Shown piece by piece: positions 46,626-58,639 of a stretch of DNA of 64,000 nt. Position numbers and translations under genes: made by a program. The first letter of the stretch is position 1; every line of letters begins with the position of its first letter. The notes beneath the pieces were generated by a model. That model saw only the letters and a list, made by a program, of their open reading frames with translations. It had not been told where the DNA came from and searched no databases. Source of the stretch: Takifugu bimaculatus (taxonomy: Eukaryota > Chordata > Actinopteri > Tetraodontiformes > Tetraodontidae); contig CP034994.1 in the NCBI GenBank assembly GCA_004026145.2, positions 12,318,009 to 12,382,008 of the forward strand, in the 5' to 3' direction.

Positions 46626-49010
46626 TGAACTGGGAAATGAATGAAAGGCAAAATGATTAGCCTCAACGTGTAACGGTAATGTTAGCAGGTTGTTAAGGAA
46701 ATGTCAAGTTGTCTGCTAATGTTCACACCTGTGACGCCTTTAACCCCCCCCCTCCCCAACCCAATGATAGTCAACAGGTGGGACAACTACAAACTGTCAC
46801 AATCAGTTTTGGGATGAAAAATCCATTTTTTTTAAAAGAAGGACAACTTTCCTTGCGATTCTGTGGCATAAAGGTGGCCATATGGACTTTAAATCCCCCC
46901 TCTCCCCCATTCATCGGGGATTTTGGCTGCATTCGCAGATATTCAGAAATGGCACCTTCTTTAGCTGCACGTTTAACTCTAAAGGGCTCTTAAGATCACC
47001 TTTATTTAACACGGCTGCCCCACTCACTGTGCATCAGTGTTTGTCCACCTGTGTGTGAGCAGTGTGTGTGTGGGGGGGGGGTCTAAATGCCAGTTCTGAG
47101 AGGGGATGATGGGAGAAGATTAGATTAATTCTTGTGTGAAGGCAGAATCATGCCAGGAAGGAAGGGTCGCGTGTGACCGTGCGCTTCTGAACAAAACGTA
47201 TGAAAGGATGCGTCTCAAACGCGACGGCAGCTGGAATAAACTAGTCCTCATCTTAATCCACCGTCCCCGCTTCCTGCTTTTGTTCAATTTACCCGTGCTC
47301 TCCTCCCCTCCTCTTCCTGTTTGTCTTTCGCTGTTTTGGGTGTGTCAGAATGCATCGCAGTAGTCTTCTCATTTTTTGTTTTTAAACTGGGGGGAGTTGC
47401 ATGATGCATAAAATGAATGCTCTGGCTCATCAGTGTGGAGAAAACACGGCCGGAGTAAAGATGGAAAGATGGGACGCGGCGAAGAGAGGAAAGGGGTCAA
47501 ATACTGCAATTACCACCCAATTGATTTCCACTGGTGTGACAGAGAGAATAAGTGTTACTCCATCAATGTTCACTCAGCCTGGCGGAGGGGGGGGGGTCAT
47601 CCTCCAAGAAGGGAGGAGAGTCAGAAAAGAGGGAACGCGGCTTCCTGTTGCAGTCTGTACTTTGGTTCATGTATTTTTCTTCAGGTGTTTGTTAATTTGT
47701 GGAGCTGTTTTTCATTCTAAAAGGCCATCGGATCTGAATTTGCTGTAAGTGCAGAATCGAGCCTGAAAACGCTGCTGCACTGCCACCACTTGTGTGAGCA
47801 AATTCACTCAACATCTTCTTAGCGCTACTTTGGATTTCAGTTTAAGTCAATTTTGAGCTTTTCTTTTCACCTAAAAACACTGAAACATGAGGTGACAGAT
47901 GTGGGCCAGCTGTGTCTGGTGTCACACTGGCGCGAGCACAAGCTGATCCATCATAGGCAGGAATCAAAAACAACTCCATTGGAGCTTTTGATGAGGACTA
48001 GAAAGTACAGTTTGAGCACAATTATAGACAAAACAATAGATATTCTGTCTCTTCAGGAATTCCTTATTAGCTGATTAGCTAATAGCTTGATATACTCGGG
48101 GATACAGAATTCATGTAAATCTACTGCTCAAACTCAAAATATAATGATCTCACTGAACCATCTGGTTATGAACAATAAATATCAGTAAAGAAATCTAGGG
48201 AGCGTGAAGGTGGGAACAGTGGATTCTGTGAGCAGGTCGCTCACATGATCACAGAGTTTCCTGGTGAGGAAGATTAAAGGTCCCTCCTACACGCCACCTC
48301 TTCTGTCTCCCTCTTCTTCCTGTTGTTCAAGTTTCTCCTGAGATCATTTGCCTCACGCCACCTCTCCCCCCTCATCCTAAAGGCCAGACTGCGGTCTGCC
48401 GATGGGAGCTTTGGAAAACTGTTTGGGAACCCAAACCTCAGTGAAATTATTTGATTACAACCTCCTATTATGTGCTGGTTTGGAGGCATTAGAGGCGCGC
48501 TGAGAAGCAATGATTTCCATTTTATGTTTGAGTTGTAATGCAATATTTTGTGCGGTTTCTTTCCGAGGACAGCACGCAGAAGTTGGAGATTTTCTCTTTT
48601 TTTTCCTTCTTTTTTTTGGCAGGGAGGGGGTCTGTTGTGACTTTTTTGACATTATCTACGAAGGAAAGGCTGATAAAAATGAATGGGTGACTGAAAAGGG
48701 GAAAAGACCAGAGCCCACATTACACAAAAATGGAAAACTCGTGCAATTACTTACCAAAATGCCCACATTTTCCTGCTCACCAAAGCAGGAATTATTTTGA
48801 CCATATGGGGGAAAGAATGAGTTGGTGGGACGCAGATAAGTAATTAGCCAAAAGTCAGTGAATTATGACCTTGCAAAACAAAAACAGAAGAGAGAAACAG
48901 TCCTCTCTCTTTTTCCAACTAAACCTAATTTGTATTTTAAATAACGGTGTTAGACTTTGCACCAGAGAAATGAAGAAGTTTAAACCTACACACACACTGA
49001 TGCATCTGTA

Positions 49011-49013
<3 letters not shown>
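46626..49013. other. Unique non-coding sequence
   Basis: No gene recognised. G-runs at 47070-47081 and 47583-47597, a T/C-rich block at 48590-48620, and C-rich at 46745-46760. Confidence 0.45.

Positions 49014-49061
<48 letters not shown>
49014..49061 (+). repeat. (TG)n microsatellite, ~48 bp
   Basis: Perfect GT/TG repeat after ATCC, before CACTTGTTTG. Confidence 0.96.
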
Positions 49062-49243
49062 ACTTGTTTGTGCGTTTGGCAGGTAGAAGCCTGTGAGTGC
49101 AGCCTGTCAAAGCCCAGCCCTGATTACTCTGCACCATTCATCAAAGTGTCACCTTCCTGACAGCCGCTAATAAATATACTGCCACAGACTCCCACTCGCA
49201 CCTGGCAGCGCACCACGTTCGCACACACATCCACACCACGCAC

Positions 49244-49284
49244 GGTACCCACCCCCCCACACACACACACACCCACCCCCCCAC
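49244..49284. repeat. C-run and (CA)n low-complexity patch
   Basis: CCCACCCCCCCACACACACACACACCCACCCCCCCAC-type sequence, C-rich with a short CA core. Confidence 0.85.
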
Positions 49285-50399
49285 TTCCCACACCATCCCT
49301 GAGCACAAGCAACTGCCACCAACAGTAAACCCAGCTCAAACAGCAACACCCCCAAGAACTGGTTTGCTAATTGCCAAATTCCCGCTCTGTTTCGGTCTCC
49401 TGTGAGTCAACAAGCGCGAGAGAGGATCGAGTGAAATGCAGCAAATTCAAAAAGGAACTTTTCCATCTTTTCTGTTTTCATTACCTTTCTCGCTTGCACA
49501 AGACTGGTTTCTCTTGTAAAATGGTTGTTATATTTCACATTTAACTGCATCTATTTGATTTTTCAATGTCACCTGCTCCAAAAGGTCAGCCCATTATTTC
49601 TACTCTAAGCATCATCCACATATTGTCCTGTACCCACAGCGAGGACAAGGCACCATCTCTGGCAGATGCTCTCCGGCTCCCCCTGTTGGGAGACAGATGT
49701 AGCGTGTGACTCATCGGAGCCGTGCGAGCGTGCATAATTCCGTGCGTGGGTTTATGGCGATCTGGTGGCGGAAGCACGGTTTCTGGTATATCCTGCATCC
49801 TTGCCAAGCCGCATGTGTCTGTGGGAGAGTGCTCGTGTGTGGACACGGGCCCGCTGCGCTGGCAGATGGTGTTACGGCATCACCTGGCTGCCCCGGCTAA
49901 AAGGGGGAGGACAAAGGGAAGGTGGGAAGGGAGAAGATGGGACGCGAGTCAAACACGGAGATGGGTGAGGGGAAGACCGTGAAGACACAGGCATTCTTGC
50001 CAAGTAACAGCAACTTCCCTGTCTTGCCCTGTTTATTAACCTTTAATAACAACTTTAAGACACTGGATTCGTTCAGTCTTCCGATTTTGCTGCTAAAAGC
50101 GGAGTTTGGTGGTGGTCAGTGATGCCAGCTGTGCTCCAGTTCAGTGCGATATGTACGTATAAGCATGTGCACTGGCATTCGCCGCATGCCTGCTGGGCAA
50201 CAGGGCTGGGCCAGGTGTGGAGCGGGAACAGTGGGAAGACTGGGAACAGTGGGCCTGTTAATTAGAGAGGTGTGATTAATGGGATAGCAGGAAGGAGCAC
50301 CCCGTCGAAGGGAGGAGCGCGAGGGAAGGAGACCAGCCGGGGGTGCAGAGGGAGGAGGGGGGATTGATCTAAAAATCAGAAATGTTTCGCAAAGCGCGT
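49285..50399. other. Unique non-coding sequence
   Basis: No gene seen. Overlapping short frames at 49700-49980 are CpG-retaining but show no domain. A CTCF-like site lies at 49675-49689. Confidence 0.45.
49675..49689 (-). promoter_or_regulatory. CTCF-like motif
   Basis: On the minus strand CCAACAGGGGGAGCC matches CCASYAGRKGGCRSY at 13 of 15 positions. Confidence 0.33.
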
Positions 50400-50790
50400 C
50401 TCCATCTGTCACGAAACAATCCCTGTCGCCTCACGTGCCCGTCGCACGTTCCCATCGGCGTCTGCGGTGACGTCGGCCTCGGGCTCCTCGCTGTTATTGA
50501 GATGTAAGAAGTGATGCCATGACAGACGTCTCTCGGGGGACGTGGCGTGTAAACACCAATCATTTGGCAGACGCACGGCGAGCAAATTGGCAGCGTATTC
50601 CCCGTGGCCGAGTCACGCGCCATTATCGGGATTGAGACTAATCACGCGGCGTCTCCAGTACGAGGAGCAATTAATTTACACCAAATCAAACTGCTGGCGA
50701 ACAGAGAGATGGAGGGCCTGACCGAGGAGACGCGGCGCTCTCATCTGAAAACATCACCCTCGCTCTCTAATTCAAGCTTGGATCAACTTT
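50400..50790. promoter_or_regulatory. CpG-dense regulatory-like block
   Basis: By eye, 50401-50670 holds about 30 CpG in 270 bp, far above the rest of the window. It includes a CACGTG E-box (50432-50437) and TGACGTCG, a CRE-like site (50468-50475). It then passes into AT-rich cores: CACCAATCATTTGGC (50555-50569), GACTAATCACGCGG and GCAATTAATTTACACC (50636-50682). It could be a CpG-island promoter, an unmethylated enhancer or a conserved element. No TATA box or exon was found beside it. Confidence 0.45.
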
Positions 50791-51240
50791 AAAGCGCAGA
50801 GAGAAGAAGAAGATGACAAACGGGAACGTCACAACAGAAGACTGGAGCGCAAAGACAGAACGTTGATTTGCAGACGCTCCCGGTGATGCAGTCGTGATGA
50901 TAGTTTTATGGCCTGCGTCTGAAAAGATGGAGGCTTCCACACCGCCAGCCGGGGCCCGAGGCGGCCTCCTGCAGGAGCTGCGCGGCCAGACGGGCGGGGA
51001 GGGGCGTTATTTCATGTCTGATCGCTCCGTGGCCGGCGCGATTAAAGAGAGAGACTAAGAGGTAATTTTTCACCATGATCGACACAAGCGGCGGGAAGTG
51101 GAGAGTAGTCACGGTTTAATCTCCTGCAGATTGAGGGGATGAGGGAGGGACGACAGTGACAGGAGAAAAGCCATATTTTCCAGGGATACAGTCCCTAAAT
51201 TAATTGTCTGGCCTGATGACCTTTTAGATGAGATAAGTAG
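50791..51240. promoter_or_regulatory. Candidate conserved non-coding block, downstream of CpG block
   Basis: CpG-retaining (GGGGCCCGAGGCGGCC, 50952-50967) then GCGCGATTAAAGAG (51035-51048) and CCTAAATTAATTGTC (51194-51208). Continuous in character with 50400-50790 and ends before the TC/CA array. Confidence 0.35.
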
Positions 51241-51301
51241 CATTACAATAAGAAAAAGGCCATGAAGAGCTGACAGAGCTGAGGGACGCTGTTTAATATC
51301 G

Positions 51302-51391
<90 letters not shown>
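51302..51391. repeat. Compound (TC)n(AC)n microsatellite, 90 bp
   Basis: Eight TC units then about 38 CA units, perfect. Confidence 0.98.
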
Positions 51392-51393
<2 letters not shown>

Positions 51394-51664
51394 TACCCTG
51401 CAGAGATTTGCCATTTAACTAAGTTTTTCCTTACTATAAAGCAGATCTGTGTGAAAAGAGGAGTCAAAAAATATAATAGATGCAGGGTCAAAGAATTAAT
51501 CTCCGCCAACAATAATGAAAAGAAAATGTTCAACTTCAAACAGCAGCAGAGTCTGTCAATGCTGAAACAGCGTTAAAGGTAAAAACGGATTTTTTTAAGG
51601 GAAAGGGACAGTTTCTTCTGTGAAAGAGAAGGTTCTGGGTGTTGTTTCTGGTATCCTCCCAGTT

Positions 51665-51680
51665 GACTAGAGACTCCCTG

Positions 51681-51735
<55 letters not shown>

Positions 51736-51825
51736 TTGTGACCTGTCCATGGTCTCTCGCCAGCAGGGACAGGCCCCCCTCCGGCGGCTCCGATTATGAA
51801 TGATCAGCTAAGAGAAACAGGAAGG
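51665..51825 (-). repeat. Dispersed fish repeat fragment with an internal (TG)n expansion
   Basis: After GACTAGAGACTCCCTGTGTG comes a TG array (51679-51733), then TTGTGACCTGTCCATGG, TCTCTCGCCAGCAGGGACAG, GCCCCCCTCCGGC and GATCAGCTAAGAG. On the opposite strand these follow the order of the family at 41897-42124 (its 'cagggtc', 'cagtccatc' and GT-rich spacer parts). The TG array sits where the family normally has a short GT-rich spacer. Confidence 0.65.
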
Positions 51826-52475
51826 AAATCAATCTTGGATTTGGAGCGATGGCGCTCTCATTGATCAGCCTCTGATTACAGTTGGCCCGATTGTGCTCAA
51901 AATCTTTTTCACGTTCAAAAACCCCTTCAAAGGAAATGGGACAAATGAGCTGCTCACAAAAGCTGTAAATGTCCCAGCTGGATCCACGTCAGATCTGCTG
52001 CAGCCAATGTGATATTTGCATTTTGGAAATTGTTTGTTTATCCTGGACATCTTGAAGGTCAGAAAGTTCAGAAAGAGGTTTTTTGGAACGTGTTCCACGA
52101 ATGCTGCTGCTCACATAATCAGCACTCCGTTTCTGTTTATTTTCACAGAAAATACAAAGATATTTTATCCAAAAACAGAGGTAAAACAGCAAATGTCCAG
52201 ACTAACAAACAGAGAAGGTTTGATTAATCTTTTCGGAATTCTGAATTTTGATCTGCTGATTCTGTTCTGTGAAAATCTGTATATGACAACCAACATCCGT
52301 CATTGTACTGACAACTCAACTAGAAACTCCTTCTAAAAAGTATAGCTCTGTGTGTGTGCACGCATGTGTGTGTGAGTTTTCCTCAGAATAAACATGTTAC
52401 ATCTGTCCTCACAGTGGGCAAACAGTTAATGGGGAGTCAGGTAAGGGGAGTCAGACTTCATGCAGGTGTTTGCTG

Positions 52476-52476
<1 letters not shown>
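51826..52476. other. Unique AT-rich non-coding sequence
   Basis: No gene seen. Frames of 70-106 codons at 52009-52336 are featureless. 51840-52030 has some enhancer-like motifs (TTGATCAGCCTCTGATTAC). Confidence 0.4.

Positions 52477-52552
<76 letters not shown>
52477..52552 (+). repeat. (TG)n microsatellite, 76 bp
   Basis: 38 perfect TG units. Confidence 0.98.
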
Positions 52553-52554
<2 letters not shown>

Positions 52555-53843
52555 CCACAGGGCAACCTCTGAGAAACTCCACTAATTGAGACCACTGGGT
52601 TTTACCAGAGGGGCTTCTCCAGCTAATATCATTAGCTAATCTGCTGTGTGTTGTCCCCCTTGCCCTCTCCGTCAGAGCACCCCACGCTAGTGGCAAGACC
52701 AGCAGCAACCCCTCCCCTCCAAAAAAAGATATACCCTCACACACCCCACGCCTGCCTCCCAGAGCCCAGTACAAACTGCTGAGTCCGAGGTTGTGCTTCT
52801 GGAAGGGCCCCGCATCTGGGCTCTATACTGACAAAGAAGATTAATACCTCAAGTACACACAAACACTCACAGACTCAAGCGTGGGCATATTCATATCTTA
52901 CACCCACCCGCCTAATGGAGCCCCATTTGAGCGCACACACACACAAACATAAGCAACAGCAAAAGTAGGGGAATCTGGCACATCCAACCCATTCCTTCCT
53001 CCTTCATCTTCCTGTATCTCCAGGCTCTGGACCAGTGCAAGTCTGCCTCCCCGTTTCCCCCCTTTTACCTCCCTCCCTAACCAGGTTCAATGTATTCTCC
53101 AGGCCATAGAGGGAAAAAACAACTTTCTGCTGATGCAACTTCTCCTTCATCCCTCTCATCATTCCCCACTTCACTCCCACTCTTATCACACACCTCTGGT
53201 CAGAGAGGGCGAGCCCAGAGCTCTGATCCATCTTAACGGACCTTCACTTAAGGTCCAGACGCTGATGACACACGTCCGTCCGCACATACAATAGGCCTTT
53301 TAAGAAGAGTGTAGGGAGACAGGGGAAGCCCCAAACCAAAGAGAGCACCTTTGTTTCCAGATGTACATTATTTTTAAACCTAACCTGCTTGAGTTCAGTG
53401 TGGAAAGTCCCTGGAATTCCCCTGAGGGCTGCCAAATGTGAGATTTTCCCCCCGAGAGAGGCGTAGTCACAGAGGTGTTGACATAACCTGTCCATTGACT
53501 TCCACCCATCACCAAGGAAATGTGAGCTTTTGAGATTAACATTAGCAGGACAGAATATAGAAAATAAATTAAATAATACAGGGAAAAAAACAGGGACGCT
53601 CATGTTAAATACTGGATTTAAAGCAGGTAGCCAAACGGAACACATCAGCTGAGCAAGTGTCCTCCCGTGTCAGCACAAAGAGCACCGAGAGCCACGTGGA
53701 AAAGAACCACCAGCAATACAGCCTCTGCTGGGGAACGATGGTGGCAAAGCTACCGTCGGCAGCTCTTCATCCACTCGCTGCGTATCCCGGAAACAGGAGC
53801 CGGGATGCAGCTGAGTGGAGCCTAACCATGCAAAAGCTGTTAG

Positions 53844-53844
<1 letters not shown>
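52553..53844. other. Unique non-coding sequence
   Basis: No gene supported. A 133-codon reverse frame (53244-53645) has no domain and is of chance length. CA-rich patches at 52856-52870 and 52935-52950. Confidence 0.45.
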
Positions 53845-53930
<86 letters not shown>

Positions 53931-53942
53931 TGTGTGTGTGTG
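53845..53942 (+). repeat. (TG)n microsatellite, 98 bp
   Basis: TG repeat with one GCGC interruption near 53926. Confidence 0.98.
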
Positions 53943-54640
53943 ATAGTTTAAAATACTGCTCATGTCATTTTCATTTACAAATATCTTTTTAATCATCCAG
54001 ATATTTATTTCAAAACAGACAGTTCAATAGTTCTTTATTTAATGTATAAAATGTATAATTCATTTTTTTTTTAAATGAAGATAAAATTAGATAAAATAAG
54101 GTCCCAAATTATCATACAAAATAACAAATAACGTATTTAAGAATATTTGGATTCTATGCAAAAAAAGGTATCACAGATAATCTAAAAAGAAATAAAATCT
54201 AAGAGTTTACAGCTCTTCACAGAGACACCGAGATATTAAAAATATTAGAATCATATACAATCCAATTTCCAGCAGTTTTTAAGACACCCATTGTTTGTAC
54301 AATAGGCATCTTTATTATTATGTGTTTAATTTTTTGGACATTTTATGGAGCATTTCATTTCAAATGAATTGTGCTACAGGCACCAGAAAAATAAGGCAGC
54401 AAAAGTTGTTTAGCTGATTTGATATCAGGCTTTATAGTCTGCAGGAAAATATATCAAACTGTCTCTTGGAGTGTGGAGAAAATAAAGGTAATATCATTTC
54501 AACCAAAATAATAAAACACTTTTGCCATGTAATTTTACCAGCAGTCATATTTCAATATCAGACTACAAAAGGAAACATTTGTGAACATTAGAAAACCAAA
54601 TAACTACAGTGGGGAAGTGTCACCATCAAACTTGTAATGT
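53943..54640. other. AT-rich block, 3'UTR-like texture
   Basis: About 700 bp strongly AT-rich, with repeated AATAAA/ATAAAA hexamers in plus orientation (for example AAAATAAAGG near 54479-54488 and AATAATAAAACAC near 54507-54519). It resembles untranslated or conserved AT-rich DNA. No coding exon was found within several kb on either side, so a 3'UTR is only a possibility. Confidence 0.3.
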
Positions 54641-54659
54641 TGTTTAGGTGACGTTGGAG

Positions 54660-54800
54660 GTGTATTCTTCCCCCCCGCTCTGCCCTATCAGACCACCGCG
54701 CCGTGTCCTTATAAATAATTCATCTTTTAATCTGATTCCCCACAGCCATTCTCAGTGTGTTAGTCACATATTCAATAACGGAGCGGCGGTGAATAACCCC
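54660..54800. promoter_or_regulatory. Weak candidate conserved non-coding block
   Basis: CCTTATAAATAATTCATC and TTTTAATCTGATTCC (54709-54740), then CATATTCAATAACGGAGCGG (54767-54786), end in C-runs. Repeat-free up to 54798. Confidence 0.3.
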
Positions 54801-55027
54801 CTCCCCCCCGACCCCCCTCCCATCCACAACCACCACCCAAACCATGTTCTGTGGTGGGGTGGGCGGGCTGGGGTCTGAAACTATGAGGAGGAGAGGAAGA
54901 GGAGTCAGGTGCATCATCACTCAGCATCCCCGCAGGTTGACAACCAACAGATTCACGTGTTCCGACCACACATCCGTGTTTGGGATTACTTGTCTTTGTC
55001 ATCTGCACACCGAACATCCGCTAACCT

Positions 55028-55042
55028 CCCCCCCCCCCCCCC
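55028..55042 (+). repeat. Poly-C homopolymer (15 bp)
   Basis: Uninterrupted C-run. C-rich patches also at 54798-54830. Confidence 0.9.
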
Positions 55043-56499
55043 AACTGCCACAGATCTGAGGACGGGGCTGGTTGTTCTCTGATTAAACATTTGTTCAGTT
55101 GTCAGTGAGAGGCAGGACAGTCCAAGCTCATAAAAATGAAGGAATGTTTTTTATGAACAAGCCTATAGCAGGTCTGACTTCCTATTGCATATGAATGAAG
55201 AACAGAATGTATTTTGATTTTTATTAATATATTAGCAAATATCTGTGAACAGCAGACAAGAATTGGAATCAGAACTGGAATTTAAACACCGGTTTTAGAG
55301 TTTCTATTTCATAAATAAGTATCAAATCCATGGAAATGCTTGAGCAGAAAATGCCTGCTACAAAAATGTCTGCTTTAGCGATGGAATAATTTGATTGGCA
55401 TCAAGGTCCATGCAAGAACAGTGCTGCAAAAGGCCGGACGTGCACAGCTTCCTCAAGAATAACAACTCTAAGAGTGTCTGTAAAATGGTATAAGACTTGA
55501 CAAAAGTGCTGCCTCTATTGGGTTTTACACTGTTCCTAAATCTGAGGAAAAACATGCACTGTGTCCTGCTAATAAAAAAAAAAACCAGAAAAAAAACATC
55601 CAATTAGTTTGATCACTAATGTCCACTCAGCAGTGTTTTTTCTTTTTAACTGTTTTAGGTTACTAAATATGAAATTTGGGCTCAGGTCTAGGAAAACTTT
55701 TATCTATTAACTCTTTTATTGCAATACCTTTGTAACTAAGCAACTTCAACTCTGACCATTTGCAGATATAAACATCAATAAGGAGTTAATAATTAAGAGG
55801 TCTTGTGGCAGGATGGAGTGAGTGAACAGGCAGAAACGGAAGGATGACTGAGCTTCCTGCTGGACTTCTCCCTGTCTCCGCATGCACACACACACCTGGA
55901 GCTACCAGATGAAATGTCAGCAGTTGGCTGAACAACCCTTGAGCGCCCCCTGGTGTTGGCTTGTTTCCATAAGTCCTAAATCAACAGAAATTGACTGCAG
56001 ACAAACATAAGAGTAAAAGTAAAACCACAGAATGTATGTGTATGTGTGTGTGGGGGGGGATTTTTAGAATATGGGAATATCTGTTTCCAGATAGTTTGGT
56101 CAATCATCAGCACCCAAATATCTGTAAGTCACTGCACCGCCGCTAATAGGAGACCTTATTTTAAACTTGTTTTCTTTTCTTTCTTCAGCCAGTGGGCAAA
56201 TTCCCCAGTTCAGCTCCAGAGGGGTGTGAACTGAACTCCTGTCCAGCTTCCAAAGCAAACCTCAGGCTAACGCCTAATGTGTGTTTTCATCCAGGTCCGT
56301 GTAAACGTTTGTGATTAAAAAGGGGGAGATATGAGAGCTGAGGCATTTCTGCAATCTTGCACAACCTAATTTGGTACTGGGGGAGTTAACGCACCTGCCA
56401 GCGTCCTGCTGACGAGGGCGATTTCTCAAATGTTGTTGTTTATGCCATCACTTTAAGGAGAGGCGAAGACAGCGAGACAGGGGGAGAAGTTGGAGTTGG
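55043..56499. other. Unique non-coding sequence
   Basis: No gene seen. A-runs near 55575-55600. A strong CTCF-like site lies at 55942-55956. Confidence 0.45.
55942..55956 (-). promoter_or_regulatory. CTCF-like motif (best in window)
   Basis: On the minus strand ACACCAGGGGGCGCT matches CCASYAGRKGGCRSY at 14 of 15 positions, including the full CAGGGGGCGC core. It is the strongest of three such sites here, all on the minus strand (44305, 49675, 55942). Binding is inferred. Confidence 0.5.
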
Positions 56500-56533
56500 A
56501 CACACACATACACACACACACACACACACACAT
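56500..56533. repeat. (CA)n microsatellite, ~34 bp
   Basis: CA repeat with one TA interruption. Confidence 0.94.
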
Positions 56534-58124
56534 ATTTCCCAGGCTTCTGCCAATAACAGGCCATCATAACATGTGAAAATGTTGACTGCCTGATGATTTA
56601 TGGTAGTTATTTGTGGCTTTCTAACCCTCCTCTTTTGCCTCCACTCCCCCATTTCTCCATCTTCCTCCTCCTCTGCTGTTTCATCTCGGTGCTGTTGTTC
56701 CCTCTCCGTCCCCACCCGGGCGGCCCTCCATGATTAATAACGTGAAACGTTGTGCAAGCGCCGCACTGTCCATCATTCCTACACATCTGACACTCGTCAA
56801 AACTCGATTTTGGGGATGTTTCCCTGTTCCTGAACGTTGGTTTTCAGGTAAGGTGGAAAAAACCCCATTCTCCAGAAGTGATCAGGATACGCTCAGGTGT
56901 TATACAGAGGTTTGTTCACCAACACCTAAACCTTTGAGAAATGACACACCGCGCTTGATGACACGGCGTTTTTTTACTGACTATGTTCAGACGTTGGCAT
57001 CGGGGACAGACATAAATAAAGATGTGAACATGGAAACAAATGAATAAATGGCAGTGAAGTTTCTGGGTGTGTGCTGTTGCTGCCAGGCTGCCCGATCCTC
57101 ATCCATCACCCACTAACACACTGCGTTTGAGCGTCCGCGGGAGGAGGAGGAGAATGGGAGAGGAAGAGGAGAGGACGTCAGAGGGCACAGTGCAAGTTCC
57201 CTATCCATCATTCTGTTCAGAGTAAACTTCAGGGGCAGAGGGAAGCGAGTGGGGGGGGAGGGGGATCTTGAGTTGACGGAGATGAGATGTTTTCTCAGAA
57301 CAAATCTTTGCTTCCTTCCACTTTTCCTCAAGGAGGCAGGAATTCCTCCACTTCTCCGACTCACCCGCAGTGACTCTCTTTTTGCTGCACCACCATCGGC
57401 TCCGCAGACGGGGTGGGGAGGGATGGCGAGGGGCGGGGGGGGAAGAGGGTGGAGACAAGACAGGACAGGGGCCTTTAGTCTGGAGATCATTACCTTTACA
57501 TTATTAATGTATGGCCAAACCACAAAGGACACTGACTGGCAATGAGGGGGGAAACGGCTGGATCTGCCTTTTAAAACACAGTGAAGTTACACCATAAAAG
57601 AGTGAATCAAAGCTGTAAAGCTGTGAAGAAAGCAAATATTAAAAATCAATTCGCTTTCCGTGAAGCCCATTTGAGTTTGACCGATGCTCTTGAAGTTTCT
57701 CTTCGTTTTGATCAAAGCGTTTTTGTTTAAAGGTGATAAAAAAGCATATCACGCCGTACGTGAGGCCAAAAAAAGGTGACGACGGAGACGTCTACTCTTG
57801 GCGTTTCAATCAAATGTTTTGCATTTGGCAGCGTGCAGACCGAATAAAACCAGTGACTAAATAATGGACCTAAGTGTGTGAGACGCATGTACCTCTGGAA
57901 GGCATAAAGCAGGTTTGGTCGACACTTTGGCGGAGCTGAGAGCAGAATTAAAGAGTGCTGTGTGTTTCATTAAATGCTCAATATATCTTGTGTTTTCTGG
58001 ATCATTTAAGCCCCATTACAGAACAGTGGCATTGCTTTAATTTCTAAAGTGCCTTTCAAAATCACCTCAGGCATTTATTCGAACACTCACGGACGCGCAC
58101 ACTCGTGCACGTATGTGCAAAAAG

Positions 58125-58125
<1 letters not shown>
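56534..58125. other. Unique non-coding sequence
   Basis: No gene supported. Pyrimidine-rich at 56630-56680, G-rich at 57121-57180 and 57250-57265, and a G-cluster at 57418-57455 that meets a quadruplex pattern. Confidence 0.45.

Positions 58126-58160
<35 letters not shown>
58126..58160. repeat. (CA)n microsatellite, ~35 bp
   Basis: CA repeat ending in CATACACAGACGG. Confidence 0.94.
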
Positions 58161-58639
58161 AGACGGATGCTGGGGAATGCAAGAGGCATGTAAGCTCACA
58201 AATAACCCTGAACAAAATGCACGTTTTATATCTTCTCTGTTCTTTTTCTGGCTTTTTCTAACAAATGTGTGGCAGTGGTGGTCCAGCTCTTCCCAGCATG
58301 TCCGTTATACCGGCAAGCTTGGTCAGGTGTTCAGCCCCAACACACACTGAAGCCAAGGTTGTTGGTGCTGAATCCTTTCTGAGCGCTGCAGATTTGACGG
58401 AGTGAAGTTCTGTAAAAAGTGTCTTGCTGAGCCAGCTGCAGTTTGACGGGAGGTGAAGGTAAAGGGGATTGTTGTCTCGGAGCAATTGATACATTGCAAA
58501 TAGAGTGGACTTCCTGTCTGGGTTTTGTGGCTGAGGTGCTAAACGCTCCACGAAACCAGATACAGTCGCGCAGAGAAAGATGGAGAAGGTGGAGGAGAGA
58601 AGGGTGGGCAGAGAAGTGTCAAGAAAGCCTTCCTTTTGT
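58161..58639. other. Unique non-coding sequence
   Basis: Nothing recognised. Confidence 0.4.

Noticed and set aside
53244..53645. 133-codon reverse-strand frame in non-repetitive DNA
   Set aside because: No domain or signal. A few frames of this length are expected by chance in 64 kb at this composition.
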